The notes under the pieces: generated by a model | Told to the model about the DNA's origin: nothing | Databases searched by the model: none | Seen by the model: only the letters and a program-made list of their open reading frames with translations | From: Peiella sedimenti | GTDB taxonomy: Bacteria; Pseudomonadota; Alphaproteobacteria; Caulobacterales; Caulobacteraceae | Direction: 5' to 3' | DNA: 64,000 nucleotides | Assembly: GCF_030504955.1 (NCBI RefSeq) | Contig: NZ_JAUKTR010000002.1 | Span: 248,001-312,000 of the forward strand | Position numbers and translations under genes: made by a program | Shown here: one piece after another, positions 46,965 through 55,104 of the stretch | How positions within the stretch are numbered: the first letter of the stretch is position 1 | How the letters are laid out: each line of letters opens with the position of its first letter

Positions 46965-48308
46965 TCAGGATTGGCGAGTGAACAGGGCGGCGAAGAAGCC
47001 GTCCTGACCTTCGGGTTCTGGTCCGTCGCCCGGCAGGATGCGGAGCCAGCCCTGCTCGGTCGCCGAAGCGGGCGGAGCCCCCACCGCGAGCGGGGCGATG
47101 CGCTCCAGCTGGAACTGAGGCGCGCGGCGCAGAAAGGCCAGCGCCTGGGTCTCGCCCTCCTCTCGCTCCAGTGAACAGACGCAATAGACCAGCCGCCCGC
47201 CGGGCTTCACCCGCGCCGCCGCGGCGTCCAGCAGACGGTGCTGCACGTCCGCCAGCTTGGCGATGTCGGTCGGCCGCGTGGCCCACAGCACGTCCGGGTT
47301 ACGCCGGAAGGTGCCCGTGGCGCTGCACGGGGCGTCGAGCAGTACGGCGTCGAAAAGACGCGGGTCGTCCCAAGTCTCGCCGTCTGCGACCACGACCTCG
47401 GCGGCAAGGCCGGTGCGCTCAAGGTTCGCGGTCAGCCGCTTCAGCCGCGAGGCCGAGCGGTCGAGGGCGACCACCTCCGCGCCCGCCGCCGCCAGCTGCA
47501 GGGTCTTGCCGCCGGGCGCCGCGCAGAGGTCCAGCGCCGTCTCGCCGGGCTTCACCGCCAGCAGCCGCGCGGGAAAAGCCGCCGCCGCGTCCTGCACCCA
47601 CCAGTCGCCCGCCGCAAACCTTGGCCAGGCCGTCACATCCCCCCGCAATGAGGACCGCACCGTTCCGCCGGCCAGCACTCGGCCCTGCAGGGCCTCGGCC
47701 ACGGCGGCGGCGTCCGCCTGGGGCTTCAGCGACAGGTCGGTGGGCGGCTCGTCCAGAAGGCGCGCGGCCGTGGCGAGCGCCCGCTCTGCCCCGTGCGCCT
47801 GCGACCAGCGCTGCAAGAGCCAATCCGGGACGGCCAGGGCCGGGTCGGGCTCCGCCGCGCCCTCGCGGGCGATCCCGCGCAGCACAGCATTGATCAACCC
47901 TTTATAGGGCCTCGTTTCGTTGCGCCGCTCGGCCAGCTTTACGGTCGTGGCCACCGCCGCATGAGCGGGCGTACGCAGAGCGGTCAGCTGCACCACGCCC
48001 AGCCGCAGCAGGGCCAGCACCGGTTCGGGCGTGACCTTGTGCAACCGCTTCTGCAGCTCGGCCTCGATCAGGCCGCGGCGGCGCAGATAGGCCAGGGTCA
48101 GGGCGTGGGCGAAACCCCGATCCTCGGGGCTCAGCGCGCGAAAGGCATGAGCGTTCAGCGCCTCGTCCAGCCCGCCGCGACGCGCCTGGGCCGCCACGAT
48201 CAGATCCAGCGCCGCCAGCCGGGCGCGCATGCCGCCGTCCGTGCCGGATTCGTTTGGCGCCTTTTGCGGCGGCGCGGCATTCTGCTTGCGGAAAGGAGGG
48301 CGCGACAT
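46965..48308 (-). CDS. rsmB: 16S rRNA m5C967 methyltransferase (RsmB/Sun type)
   Basis: A 447-residue protein. A basic tail is followed by a NusB-like RNA-binding domain (about residues 28-160; HAFRALSPEDRGFAHAL, RLGVVQLTALRTPAHAAV). The Rossmann methyltransferase has SAM motif LDLCAAPGGKTLQLA, the DAPCSATGTFRRNPD motif with one catalytic Cys, and VYCVCSLEREEGE with the second. ATG at 48308 was chosen; the open frame extends upstream but through the promoter region shared with the divergent gene. The assignment to C967 follows the domain combination. Confidence 0.93.
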   Translation of the reverse strand: MSRPPFRKQNAAPPQKAPNESGTDGGMRARLAALDLIVAAQARRGGLDEALNAHAFRALSPEDRGFAHALTLAYLRRRGLIEAELQKRLHKVTPEPVLALLRLGVVQLTALRTPAHAAVATTVKLAERRNETRPYKGLINAVLRGIAREGAAEPDPALAVPDWLLQRWSQAHGAERALATAARLLDEPPTDLSLKPQADAAAVAEALQGRVLAGGTVRSSLRGDVTAWPRFAAGDWWVQDAAAAFPARLLAVKPGETALDLCAAPGGKTLQLAAAGAEVVALDRSASRLKRLTANLERTGLAAEVVVADGETWDDPRLFDAVLLDAPCSATGTFRRNPDVLWATRPTDIAKLADVQHRLLDAAAARVKPGGRLVYCVCSLEREEGETQALAFLRRAPQFQLERIAPLAVGAPPASATEQGWLRILPGDGPEPEGQDGFFAALFTRQS

Positions 48309-48402
48309 GGGCGGCGTCCATGGGCCAGGATGGCGCGGCTGGCAAGGCCGGAACCGGCGGCGATCCCGCGGGTTTGACGCTCCGCCACCAGAGAGCGCCA
48401 TT

Positions 48403-48969
48403 ATGTCCGCAGCCGTCGTATCTAGCCGCCCCCGATCCCGCCTTGGCCTGGCCCTGCCGCTTCTGGGGGCCGCCGCCGCCATAGCGGGAGTTGTCGCCGC
48501 CCGCCTTCCCGGCAGTCAGGGGCGGGCCGCCGACGCCCTGCTGGGCGATTGGCGCGAACAGCTGGTGGCGGACCATCTGCATCTGGCCGAGCGGCTTGAG
48601 GCGGCCCTGCACACCTCCGGTTCGCTGCCCACCCTTTTCGCGCGCCGCAAGGCGCGGCTGCTCGAGGCGCTCGAAGCCTATCTCGGCCGCGAGGCCGCGA
48701 TTCTCGGTCCGCGTCTTGGCCGGCTGAATCCCCCGACCGCCGAAGCCCTCGAAGCCGACCGGCAGGCCCTCGCCGCCGCGGCGGGCGCCATCAGGGCCGC
48801 CGAAGGAGATGAGGCCCGGGCCCGCTTGCGCGCCCTGGTCCCACTGCTGGACGGTCACGCCAGCCTGGTCGAGGACGAGGCCGTCCCCGCGCTCCTGGCG
48901 GGTCTGGACGAGGATCAGCGCCACGCCCTGTCGCGCGGGTTCCGACTGGCCAAGAAGCGCCTGGGCTAG
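48403..48969 (+). CDS. Membrane-anchored hemerythrin-like protein with altered ligands
   Basis: A 188-residue protein: an N-terminal hydrophobic anchor (about residues 12-33), then a four-helix bundle resembling the HHE hemerythrin-like domain. VADHLHLAERL supplies the first His. EALEAYLGREAAILGP corresponds to the HxxxE helix but has Tyr where His is expected. LLDGHASLVEDEAVPAL supplies another H/E pair. Iron binding is therefore uncertain. It is divergent from rsmB with about 94 bases between the starts and converges on kup. Confidence 0.6.
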   Translation: MSAAVVSSRPRSRLGLALPLLGAAAAIAGVVAARLPGSQGRAADALLGDWREQLVADHLHLAERLEAALHTSGSLPTLFARRKARLLEALEAYLGREAAILGPRLGRLNPPTAEALEADRQALAAAAGAIRAAEGDEARARLRALVPLLDGHASLVEDEAVPALLAGLDEDQRHALSRGFRLAKKRLG

Positions 48970-48980
48970 GCAGTCGCGTC

Positions 48981-50948
48981 CTAAACCGTCACCTGGGCGC
49001 CCAGCTCCACCACGCGCCCCGGCGGGATGTGGAAGAAGTCCGTCGGGTTGGCCGCGTTGCGCATCAGGAAGATGAACAGCTTGTCCTGCCACATGGGCAT
49101 GCCCTGCTGGGCGCTGGCCACCACCGAGCGGCGGCCGAGGAAGAAGCTGGTCGACATGATGTCGAACTTCAGGCCCTGCTTGCGGCACAGCCCCAGCGCC
49201 TTGGGCACATTGGGCGTCTCCATGAAGCCGTAGTTCAGCACCACGCGCTTGAAGTCGGGGCTGATCTGCTCGATCTCGACCCGGTTTTCGGCCGCCACAC
49301 GCGGACGGTCCGAGGTGCGCACCGTCAGGATGACGTTCTTCTCGTGCAGCACCTTGTTGTGCTTCAGGTTGTGCATCAGGGCGACCGGCGCGGCGTCCGG
49401 GTCCGAGGTCAGGAAGATGGCCGTGCCCGGGGCCCGGTGCGGCGGCCGCGCCTGCAGCATCTCGATCAGGTCGGTCAGCGAAAGCGAGTCGCGCCGCGTC
49501 TTCTCGGCCAGAAGCTGTGTGCCGCGCTGCCAGGTGAACATCAGCAGCACCAGGCCCGTGCCCAGCAGCAGGGGCAGCCAGGCGCCGTTCGGAATCTTCA
49601 GCAGGTTCGAGCCGATGAACACCACGTCGATGAAGCCGAAGAAGCCCACCGCCGCCCACGCCTGCCACAGCGGCCGCTTCCACAGGTAGCGCAGGATGAC
49701 GAAGGCCAGCAGGGTGTCGATGAACATGGCCCCGGTCACGGCGATGCCGTAGGCGGCCGTCAGGTTCGACGAGCTGGGGAAGATGACCAGCAGCATCAGC
49801 ACGCCCACCATCAGGGCCAGGTTGATGGAGGGCACGAAGATCTGGCCCGCCTGGGTCTCGCTGGTTCTGCGGATGTCCAGGCGCGGCAGCAGCCCCAGCT
49901 GCACCGCCTGTTGGGTCAGGGAGAAGGCGCCGGTGATCACGGCCTGGCTGGCGATGATGGCGGCCAGGGTCGCCAGGAGCAGCACCGGCCAGTAGACCAT
50001 CTCCGGGATCATGGCGAAGAACGGATTGCTGCGCGTCTCCGGGTCCGCCAGCACCATGGCGCCCTGACCGAAATAGTTGAGCGTCAGACAGGGCAGGCAC
50101 ACCGCCAGCCAGCCGGCCCGAATGGGCGCTTTGCCGAAATGGCCCATGTCGGCGTAGAGCGCCTCGGCCCCCGTGACCGCCAGGAAGACGCTGCCGAGGA
50201 TGACAAAGCCGATGATCCCGTTATCCACGAGGAACAGCACGCCGTAGTGCGGCGACAGGGCCCTCAGGATCGAGAGGTCATCGCTGATGTGAAGCACGCC
50301 AAGGGCGCCCAGGGCCAGGAACCAGACGGTGGTGATCGGGCCGAAGAAGCGCGCCACGCTTGCCGTGCCGCGCGACTGCACCATGAACAGCCCGATCAGG
50401 ATGATCGCCGAGATCGGGATGATGAGGGGCGCCAGCCGGTCGCCGAAACCCGGCGCGTCCTTGAGCCCCTCGATGGCGCCCACCACCGAAACAGCCGGGG
50501 TGATGATGCCGTCCCCGTAGAACAGCGCCGCCCCGATCATGCCCAGGAAGAAGACGACGCTGGAGCGGCGCCCCAGCGCGTGCTGAGCCAGGGCCATGAG
50601 CACGAGCGTGCCGCCCTCGCCCTTGTTGTCGGCTCGCATCATGAAGACGATGTACTTGAGCGTGACGATCAGGATCAGGGCCCAGAAAACCAGCGACACT
50701 ACACCCAGCACCGCCAGTTCGGCCGTCCCGCCCGAGCGCGAATGGGCCAGCGCCTCGCGCATGGCGTAGAGCGGGCTGGTGCCGATATCGCCGAACACCA
50801 CGCCGATTGCGCCGACCATCAGCGTCAGGAAGCCGGCCTTCCTGGCGTCTCCGTGCGGATTGTCGGGGGTGCTGAGCGCGGGATGATCCGCGCTGGTCGG
50901 CGCCGGGCCCGGGGAAGGGCTCTGGTCGCCGGGGGTTTCCCCAGCCAT
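48981..50948 (-). CDS. kup: Low-affinity potassium uptake protein Kup
   Basis: A 655-residue potassium/proton symporter with 12 predicted helices. The start of the core LMVGAIGVVFGDIGTSPLYAM is the Kup signature. ALFYGDGIITPAVSVVGAIEGL and MGHFGKAPIRAGW follow, with a C-terminal cytoplasmic domain from about 480. About 35 polar, Pro-rich residues precede the first helix. It is transcribed alone and diverges from the Rrf2 regulator. No c-di-AMP-type riboswitch was seen in the 143-base upstream region. Confidence 0.96.
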   Translation of the reverse strand: MAGETPGDQSPSPGPAPTSADHPALSTPDNPHGDARKAGFLTLMVGAIGVVFGDIGTSPLYAMREALAHSRSGGTAELAVLGVVSLVFWALILIVTLKYIVFMMRADNKGEGGTLVLMALAQHALGRRSSVVFFLGMIGAALFYGDGIITPAVSVVGAIEGLKDAPGFGDRLAPLIIPISAIILIGLFMVQSRGTASVARFFGPITTVWFLALGALGVLHISDDLSILRALSPHYGVLFLVDNGIIGFVILGSVFLAVTGAEALYADMGHFGKAPIRAGWLAVCLPCLTLNYFGQGAMVLADPETRSNPFFAMIPEMVYWPVLLLATLAAIIASQAVITGAFSLTQQAVQLGLLPRLDIRRTSETQAGQIFVPSINLALMVGVLMLLVIFPSSSNLTAAYGIAVTGAMFIDTLLAFVILRYLWKRPLWQAWAAVGFFGFIDVVFIGSNLLKIPNGAWLPLLLGTGLVLLMFTWQRGTQLLAEKTRRDSLSLTDLIEMLQARPPHRAPGTAIFLTSDPDAAPVALMHNLKHNKVLHEKNVILTVRTSDRPRVAAENRVEIEQISPDFKRVVLNYGFMETPNVPKALGLCRKQGLKFDIMSTSFFLGRRSVVASAQQGMPMWQDKLFIFLMRNAANPTDFFHIPPGRVVELGAQVTV

Positions 50949-51091
50949 TTACTACCTCCGGAAGGCCCAAGCGCGGGCTTCCATACGATGCGGAGGCGGC
51001 CATAGACCCTTTCGTTGGGCGGTTCAATCTCATCCCGGCGCTGGCGCTACGCGGCGCGCGGGCCTACCTTTAGGGCGAACGGCTCACTTTC

Positions 51092-51520
51092 ATGTCCGAC
51101 AGCCAACGCTTTCCCGTCGCCGCCCACATCCTGGCCTACCTGGCGCATAGTCAGGCCGACGCGCCCGCGCGCGCCGTGTCCAGCGCCACCCTGGCGGCGT
51201 CGGTGCCCACCAACCCGGTGGTGGTTCGCCGGGTCGCCGGCATGCTGGCCAAGGCAGGACTTATCGCCACTCGCCCCGGCGCCCACGGCGGAGCCTGGCT
51301 GCTCGAGCCGGCCCAGGGCATCACCCTTGACCGGGTGCTGAGGGCTGTGGGCGGCGCGGCCAATCTCGGCTGCCCCAACGCGGGGGTCAGCGGCTGTCCG
51401 GTCGGCGAACGCATTCCCCGTCAGGTGGAGAAGGTGCTGACGGCCGCGGACCAGGCCGCCTCGGAGCGGCTTTCCCGTATCGTCATCACCGACCTGCTGG
51501 ACGAGGCGCGGCCCATTTGA
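51092..51520 (+). CDS. Rrf2-family transcriptional regulator
   Basis: A 142-residue winged-helix protein: FPVAAHILAYLA, SATLAASVPTNPVVVRRVAGML (recognition helix) and GLIATRPGAHGGAWL (wing) match Rrf2/YwnA-like regulators. Only two Cys occur (NLGCPNAGVSGCPVG) where Fe-S-binding IscR and NsrR have three. It may be a redox- or thiol-sensing member or a non-cluster form. Its stop overlaps the SDR start (TTGA), so that oxidoreductase is the likely target or partner. Confidence 0.87.
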   Translation: MSDSQRFPVAAHILAYLAHSQADAPARAVSSATLAASVPTNPVVVRRVAGMLAKAGLIATRPGAHGGAWLLEPAQGITLDRVLRAVGGAANLGCPNAGVSGCPVGERIPRQVEKVLTAADQAASERLSRIVITDLLDEARPI

Positions 51521-52329
51521 GCGGGCGACGGCTCGCCCTTGTCACCGGCGCCTCGGCCGGCATTGGTCAGGCGCTGGCGCGGGAACTGGCCGCTCGGGGC
51601 TGGGATCTGGCGCTGGCCGCCCGCCGCGCCGAACGGCTGGAGGCCCTGGCCGCCGAGCTGGAGCGAGACCACGGCGCCTCAAGCCTCATCCTCGCGGAAG
51701 ACCTGACTGATCCGGCCGCGCCCGCGCGGATCGAGGCGGCGATCGCGGCGCGCGGTCGCCCGGCGCTGGCCTTGATCAACAACGCCGGCTTCAGCCGCAC
51801 CACCGGCTTCTCGGACACGCCATGGGTCCAGCATCAGGCCATGCTGCAGGTGATGCTGACGGCCCCCATGGAGCTGACGCACCGGCTGGCGCCGACGATG
51901 AAAACCGAGGGCTTCGGGCGGATTCTCAATGTGGCGTCGGTGGCGGGCCTGTTGCCGGCCACGGGGGGTGACACCCTCTATGGCCCCATCAAGAGCTTTC
52001 TGATCAAGGCGACCCTGGGCCTGCGCATGGAGACCGAAGGGTCGGGGGTGAAGGTCTCCGCCCTATGCCCCGGCTATGTTCTTTCCGAATTTCACGACGT
52101 GAACGGGTCGCGCGATCAGGTTTCCTCGGCCTATCCGGCCTGGGCCTGGTCCAGGGCCGACGAGGTGGCGCGCGAGGGTCTGGACGCCCTTGAGGCGGGC
52201 AAACCGATTTCGATTCCCGGCGCGCACAACCGGGTCGTAGCCGACCTCATGCGCCTTCTGCCGCCGTCGCTGGCCTACGCCCAGGTGCGCCGCCACGCCG
52301 GCCGGCTGGGACGCGTATCCAGGACCTAG
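51517..52329 (+). CDS. Short-chain dehydrogenase/reductase
   Basis: A 270-residue classical SDR: TGASAGIGQALA for cofactor binding, NNAG, a catalytic Ser in VASVAGLLP, and the active-site stretch DTLYGPIKSFLI containing YxxxK. TTG start at 51517 is inside the Rrf2 stop, so it is co-translated with the regulator. Arg residues after the second strand (AARRAER) suggest NADPH use. The substrate is unknown. Its stop codon overlaps the stop of marC on the other strand in a shared CTAG. Confidence 0.87.
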   Translation: MSGRRLALVTGASAGIGQALARELAARGWDLALAARRAERLEALAAELERDHGASSLILAEDLTDPAAPARIEAAIAARGRPALALINNAGFSRTTGFSDTPWVQHQAMLQVMLTAPMELTHRLAPTMKTEGFGRILNVASVAGLLPATGGDTLYGPIKSFLIKATLGLRMETEGSGVKVSALCPGYVLSEFHDVNGSRDQVSSAYPAWAWSRADEVAREGLDALEAGKPISIPGAHNRVVADLMRLLPPSLAYAQVRRHAGRLGRVSRT

Positions 52330-53015
52330 TGTGCGTAGGGCCGCGCGACGCCCGGCGTGATCAGCCCCTGGGTCGCCTCACCCAGTCCGGCGATGATAAA
52401 CTGGATGGCCATGGCGCACAGGATCAGGCCCAGCACCCGCACGATGATCACCATGCCGATATTGCCGAGCACCCGGCTGATCGGGCCCGCGGCCCAGAAG
52501 CTGAGCACCGTGGCCAGGCCCGCCAGCACGATGGCCACGACGCCGGCGATGGTCCCCTGGGCGCCCAGCCGCTGGGCCTCTCCGGCCTGGATGATCACGG
52601 TCGAGATGGCGCCCGGCCCGATCAGCAGCGGCATGGCGAAGGGCACCACCAGGCGCTCGAACCTGCGCCGGGCATAGCCGCGCGTATCGGTGGCGGCCCC
52701 GGCTTCTTCCGCGTCGGCGAAGATCTTCAGGAAGTCGTCCCTCGTCATGTCCAGCCCCAGCATGAACAGCAGGATGCCGCCTGCGATCCGAAAGGCCGGC
52801 AGCGAGATGCCGAAGAACTCCAGCAGCGCCACGCCCGACGCGTAGAAGAACAGCATGAAGCCGATGATGAAGATGCCGATATAGGCCGCCGTCAGCCGGC
52901 GCCCGGCCTTGCTGCCCCCCGCCGTCGCCGCCGCGAAGATCGGCACGTTGCCGATCGGATCGAGCAGGGCGAACAGGGCCACGAAGAAGTTGACCCCCAG
53001 CTCCACCGCGTTCAT
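52326..53015 (-). CDS. MarC family integral membrane protein
   Basis: A 229-residue membrane protein with six hydrophobic segments. FFVALFALLDPIGNVPIF at the start and the RFERLVVPFAMPLLIGPGAISTVI block match the MarC/UPF0056 family. The function of the family is unsettled; the historic link to multiple antibiotic resistance is not supported for MarC itself. ATG at 53015 starts the first helix. It is divergent from pyrF (60 bases between starts) and convergent with the SDR gene. Confidence 0.92.
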   Translation of the reverse strand: MNAVELGVNFFVALFALLDPIGNVPIFAAATAGGSKAGRRLTAAYIGIFIIGFMLFFYASGVALLEFFGISLPAFRIAGGILLFMLGLDMTRDDFLKIFADAEEAGAATDTRGYARRRFERLVVPFAMPLLIGPGAISTVIIQAGEAQRLGAQGTIAGVVAIVLAGLATVLSFWAAGPISRVLGNIGMVIIVRVLGLILCAMAIQFIIAGLGEATQGLITPGVARPYAH

Positions 53016-53075
53016 CACCGGCCCGTCTCCCCTCGCGCGCGATTTGTCGCACCCCCTGCAAGGCCACGCCCGCCG

Positions 53076-53780
53076 ATGAACGTCAACCGTCCCGCTGATC
53101 CACGCCTCATCGTGGGGCTCGACCTGCCCAGCGTCGAAGCCGCCGAAAAGACCGTCCAGACCATCGGCGACGCAGCGGTGTTCTACAAGATCGGTCTGAC
53201 GTTGCTGGCGCGGCCGGGCGGCGTCGCCTTCGCTCATCGCCTGCGGGATCAAGGCAAGCGGATCTTTCAGGACTGGAAGCTGCACGACATCGGCGCCCAG
53301 GTAGAGGGGGCCGCGCGATCGGTGGCCGAGGGCGGCTGCGACCTGCTGACCGTCCACGCCGAGCCCCAGGTCATGCGGGCGGCTGTAAAGGGTCGTGGGG
53401 ACCGGCCGACGAAGATCTTGGCCGTCACGGTTATGACCAGCCTGACCGACGAGGATCTGATCGAGATCGGTTATGCGGCCCCGGCGGAGGAGCTGGTCAT
53501 CCGGCGCGTCCGGCAGGCGGTCGACTGCGGCGTCGACGGCGTCGTAGCCTCGGCGCTGGAGGCCAGGGCCATCCGCGCCATGGTCCCTGAGGGCTTTCTG
53601 GTAGTGACGCCCGGCATCCGCCCCTCAGGCGCGTCGCTGGACGACCAGGCCCGTGTGGCGACCCCCGCCGACGCCCTGTCCGCCGGAGCCAGCCATCTGG
53701 TGGTGGCGCGGCCCATCATCGCCGCGGCCGACCCTCGCACGGCCGCCCAAGCCATCACCGACGAGATGGTTCTGCTCTAG
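53076..53780 (+). CDS. pyrF: Orotidine 5'-phosphate decarboxylase
   Basis: A 234-residue TIM barrel making UMP. LIVGLDLPS, YKIGLTLL, and the catalytic DWKLHDIGAQV with the Asp-Lys-Asp network are present, then VTPGIRPSGASLDDQARVAT and VVARPI for phosphate binding. Length is normal. Its TAG stop shares the CTAG tetranucleotide with the stop of the His-rich secreted protein on the minus strand. Confidence 0.97.
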   Translation: MNVNRPADPRLIVGLDLPSVEAAEKTVQTIGDAAVFYKIGLTLLARPGGVAFAHRLRDQGKRIFQDWKLHDIGAQVEGAARSVAEGGCDLLTVHAEPQVMRAAVKGRGDRPTKILAVTVMTSLTDEDLIEIGYAAPAEELVIRRVRQAVDCGVDGVVASALEARAIRAMVPEGFLVVTPGIRPSGASLDDQARVATPADALSAGASHLVVARPIIAAADPRTAAQAITDEMVLL

Positions 53781-54214
53781 CGATCGTCCAGGATCATGGG
53801 CGGCGGGCACCCGCAGCCGCGATAATGGGCGCCCGAGTGGCGTGGCGTCCAGGACCGCCAGGAGCTGGGAGGCCGGTCGTCGTTATAGCCGTACCAGTCC
53901 CGATACCCGTGATCAGGGCGCGCCGATGCGTACCCGTGGCCATGGCCGCGTGAGCGATGATCACGATGATGGGCGCGGTGCGGGTGACCATAGCCCTGGT
54001 GGTGAACGCTGTGCGGGTGACCATAGCGGTCGCCGTAACCGTAGCCATCGCCGCGGCCATATCCGCTCCCGGCGTAATATCCGTACCCGGGATAATAGTG
54101 CGCGTCCCAGGCGAGCCGGGGACCGTACGCGTGGGGCCGACCGGCCTCGGCCGGCGTGACGACGAGGGCGAGACCGCCCAGGGCGATCATGGCGAGGGGG
54201 AGGAAGCGCGTCAT
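53777..54214 (-). CDS. Secreted His/Gly/Tyr-rich low-complexity protein
   Basis: A 145-residue protein starting MTRFLPLAMIALGGLALVV with signal-peptide cleavage after PAEAG. The mature region is made of YG, GH, HH and RGDGYGYGDRYGH-like repeats, ending in CGCPPP. Such composition suggests an envelope or metal-binding (His-rich) protein, but no family is recognised. A start at 54241 would add 9 residues. Upstream, TGAAC-N16-CGTT at 54223-54247 is one base from an EcfG promoter but overlaps the alternative start, so stress control is only a possibility. Confidence 0.6.
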   Translation of the reverse strand: MTRFLPLAMIALGGLALVVTPAEAGRPHAYGPRLAWDAHYYPGYGYYAGSGYGRGDGYGYGDRYGHPHSVHHQGYGHPHRAHHRDHRSRGHGHGYASARPDHGYRDWYGYNDDRPPSSWRSWTPRHSGAHYRGCGCPPPMILDDR

Positions 54215-54328
54215 TTTCGCCAAACGCGCGACAGAGAACACGGTTCAGTGGTCGACCCGGCCCCTTGCAAACCGATCGAATCTAAATCTGGTTCCTGTGG
54301 ACAGGGACGGCGCCACATCTTGCGCCTC

Positions 54329-54343
54329 TTAACCGCTCGTTTA
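54329..54343 (+). promoter_or_regulatory. CtrA-like site upstream of gcrA
   Basis: TTAA-N7-TTTA at 54329-54343 differs by one base from the CtrA full site TTAA-N7-TTAA and stands 70 bases before the gcrA ATG. In Caulobacter, CtrA represses gcrA, so position and motif agree. A TGTGGACAG at 54296-54304 resembles a DnaA box in reverse (7 of 9) and could be the activating site. Both are single weak matches. Confidence 0.45.
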
Positions 54344-54412
54344 CGATCCCTAGTAGCCGGGCGGCTCCAGTTTTCGCCCCGGCACAAGATATTGAATCCG
54401 GGAGGCGGGATT

Positions 54413-54928
54413 ATGGGCTGGACGGAGGAACGGGTCGGGACCCTGAAGAAGCTTTGGCTGGACGGCCTGTCCGCCAGCCAGATCGCCAAGCAGCTGGGCG
54501 GCGGCGTCACGCGCAACGCCGTCATCGGCAAGGTGCACCGCCTGGGCCTCTCGGGCCGGGCGGCGCCGTCGCAGCCTTCGCGCCCCGCGTTCCGGACCAC
54601 GCGGCCGCGCCCCAGCCAGCCGAGTGCGCCGCGTCGCATTGAAGCCGCGGCCGCCCCGCGTCCGGCGCCGCAACAGCCGGCTCCTCCTCCACCGGCGCCG
54701 ATGCCTGACCTGCCGGGCACGGCCACGGTGCTGACCCTGGGCGCCCACATGTGCAAGTGGCCGATCGGCGATCCGACCTCGAACGAGTTCAGCTTCTGCG
54801 GTCGCCGCGCCGGCGAGACCGGCCCCTACTGCGTCGAGCACGCCCGCGTCGCCTATCAGCCGCAGCAGAAGAAGGGCGGCCGGGACGGGGCGTCGGAGCT
54901 GGCTCGCTCGCTTCGGCGCTACATCTGA
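54413..54928 (+). CDS. gcrA: Cell-cycle regulator GcrA
   Basis: A 171-residue alphaproteobacterial transcription factor that works with sigma-70 at promoters methylated by CcrM. The N-terminal DNA-binding domain MGWTEERVGTLKKLW, ASQIAKQLGG and VTRNAVIGKVHRLGLSGR is nearly canonical. A Pro/Ala-rich linker (about residues 48-104) leads to the sigma-interacting C-terminal domain, which contains CKWPIGDP, FCGRRAG and YCVEHARVAY. GGGAGG stands 7 bases before the ATG. A CtrA-like site lies upstream. Confidence 0.97.
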   Translation: MGWTEERVGTLKKLWLDGLSASQIAKQLGGGVTRNAVIGKVHRLGLSGRAAPSQPSRPAFRTTRPRPSQPSAPRRIEAAAAPRPAPQQPAPPPPAPMPDLPGTATVLTLGAHMCKWPIGDPTSNEFSFCGRRAGETGPYCVEHARVAYQPQQKKGGRDGASELARSLRRYI

Positions 54929-55104
54929 TCCCCGAGGGGCGTTAAGCCCTGAAAGGTCCGTCCGCGACCGGGCTTTCGTCTTTCGACGGCCGGGACGGGG
55001 CGGTGGATGGGGGTCGCGTTTCTCCGGGTTGACGCGACCCCGTCCTCTCCAACCGGCGCCCTTGAGGCTGGCGCGATGCGCCGCGGCGCCCTTACAAGGC
55101 CTGC

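Noticed and set aside
47902-50100. Long minus-strand frame joining rsmB and kup sequence
   Set aside because: A wrong-frame reading of two genes on the same strand, interrupted by the plus-strand hemerythrin-like gene; both real frames are intact.
54223-54247. TGAAC-N16-CGTT upstream of the His-rich gene
   Set aside because: The -35 element is one base off and the site overlaps a possible start codon; mentioned with the gene but not called.
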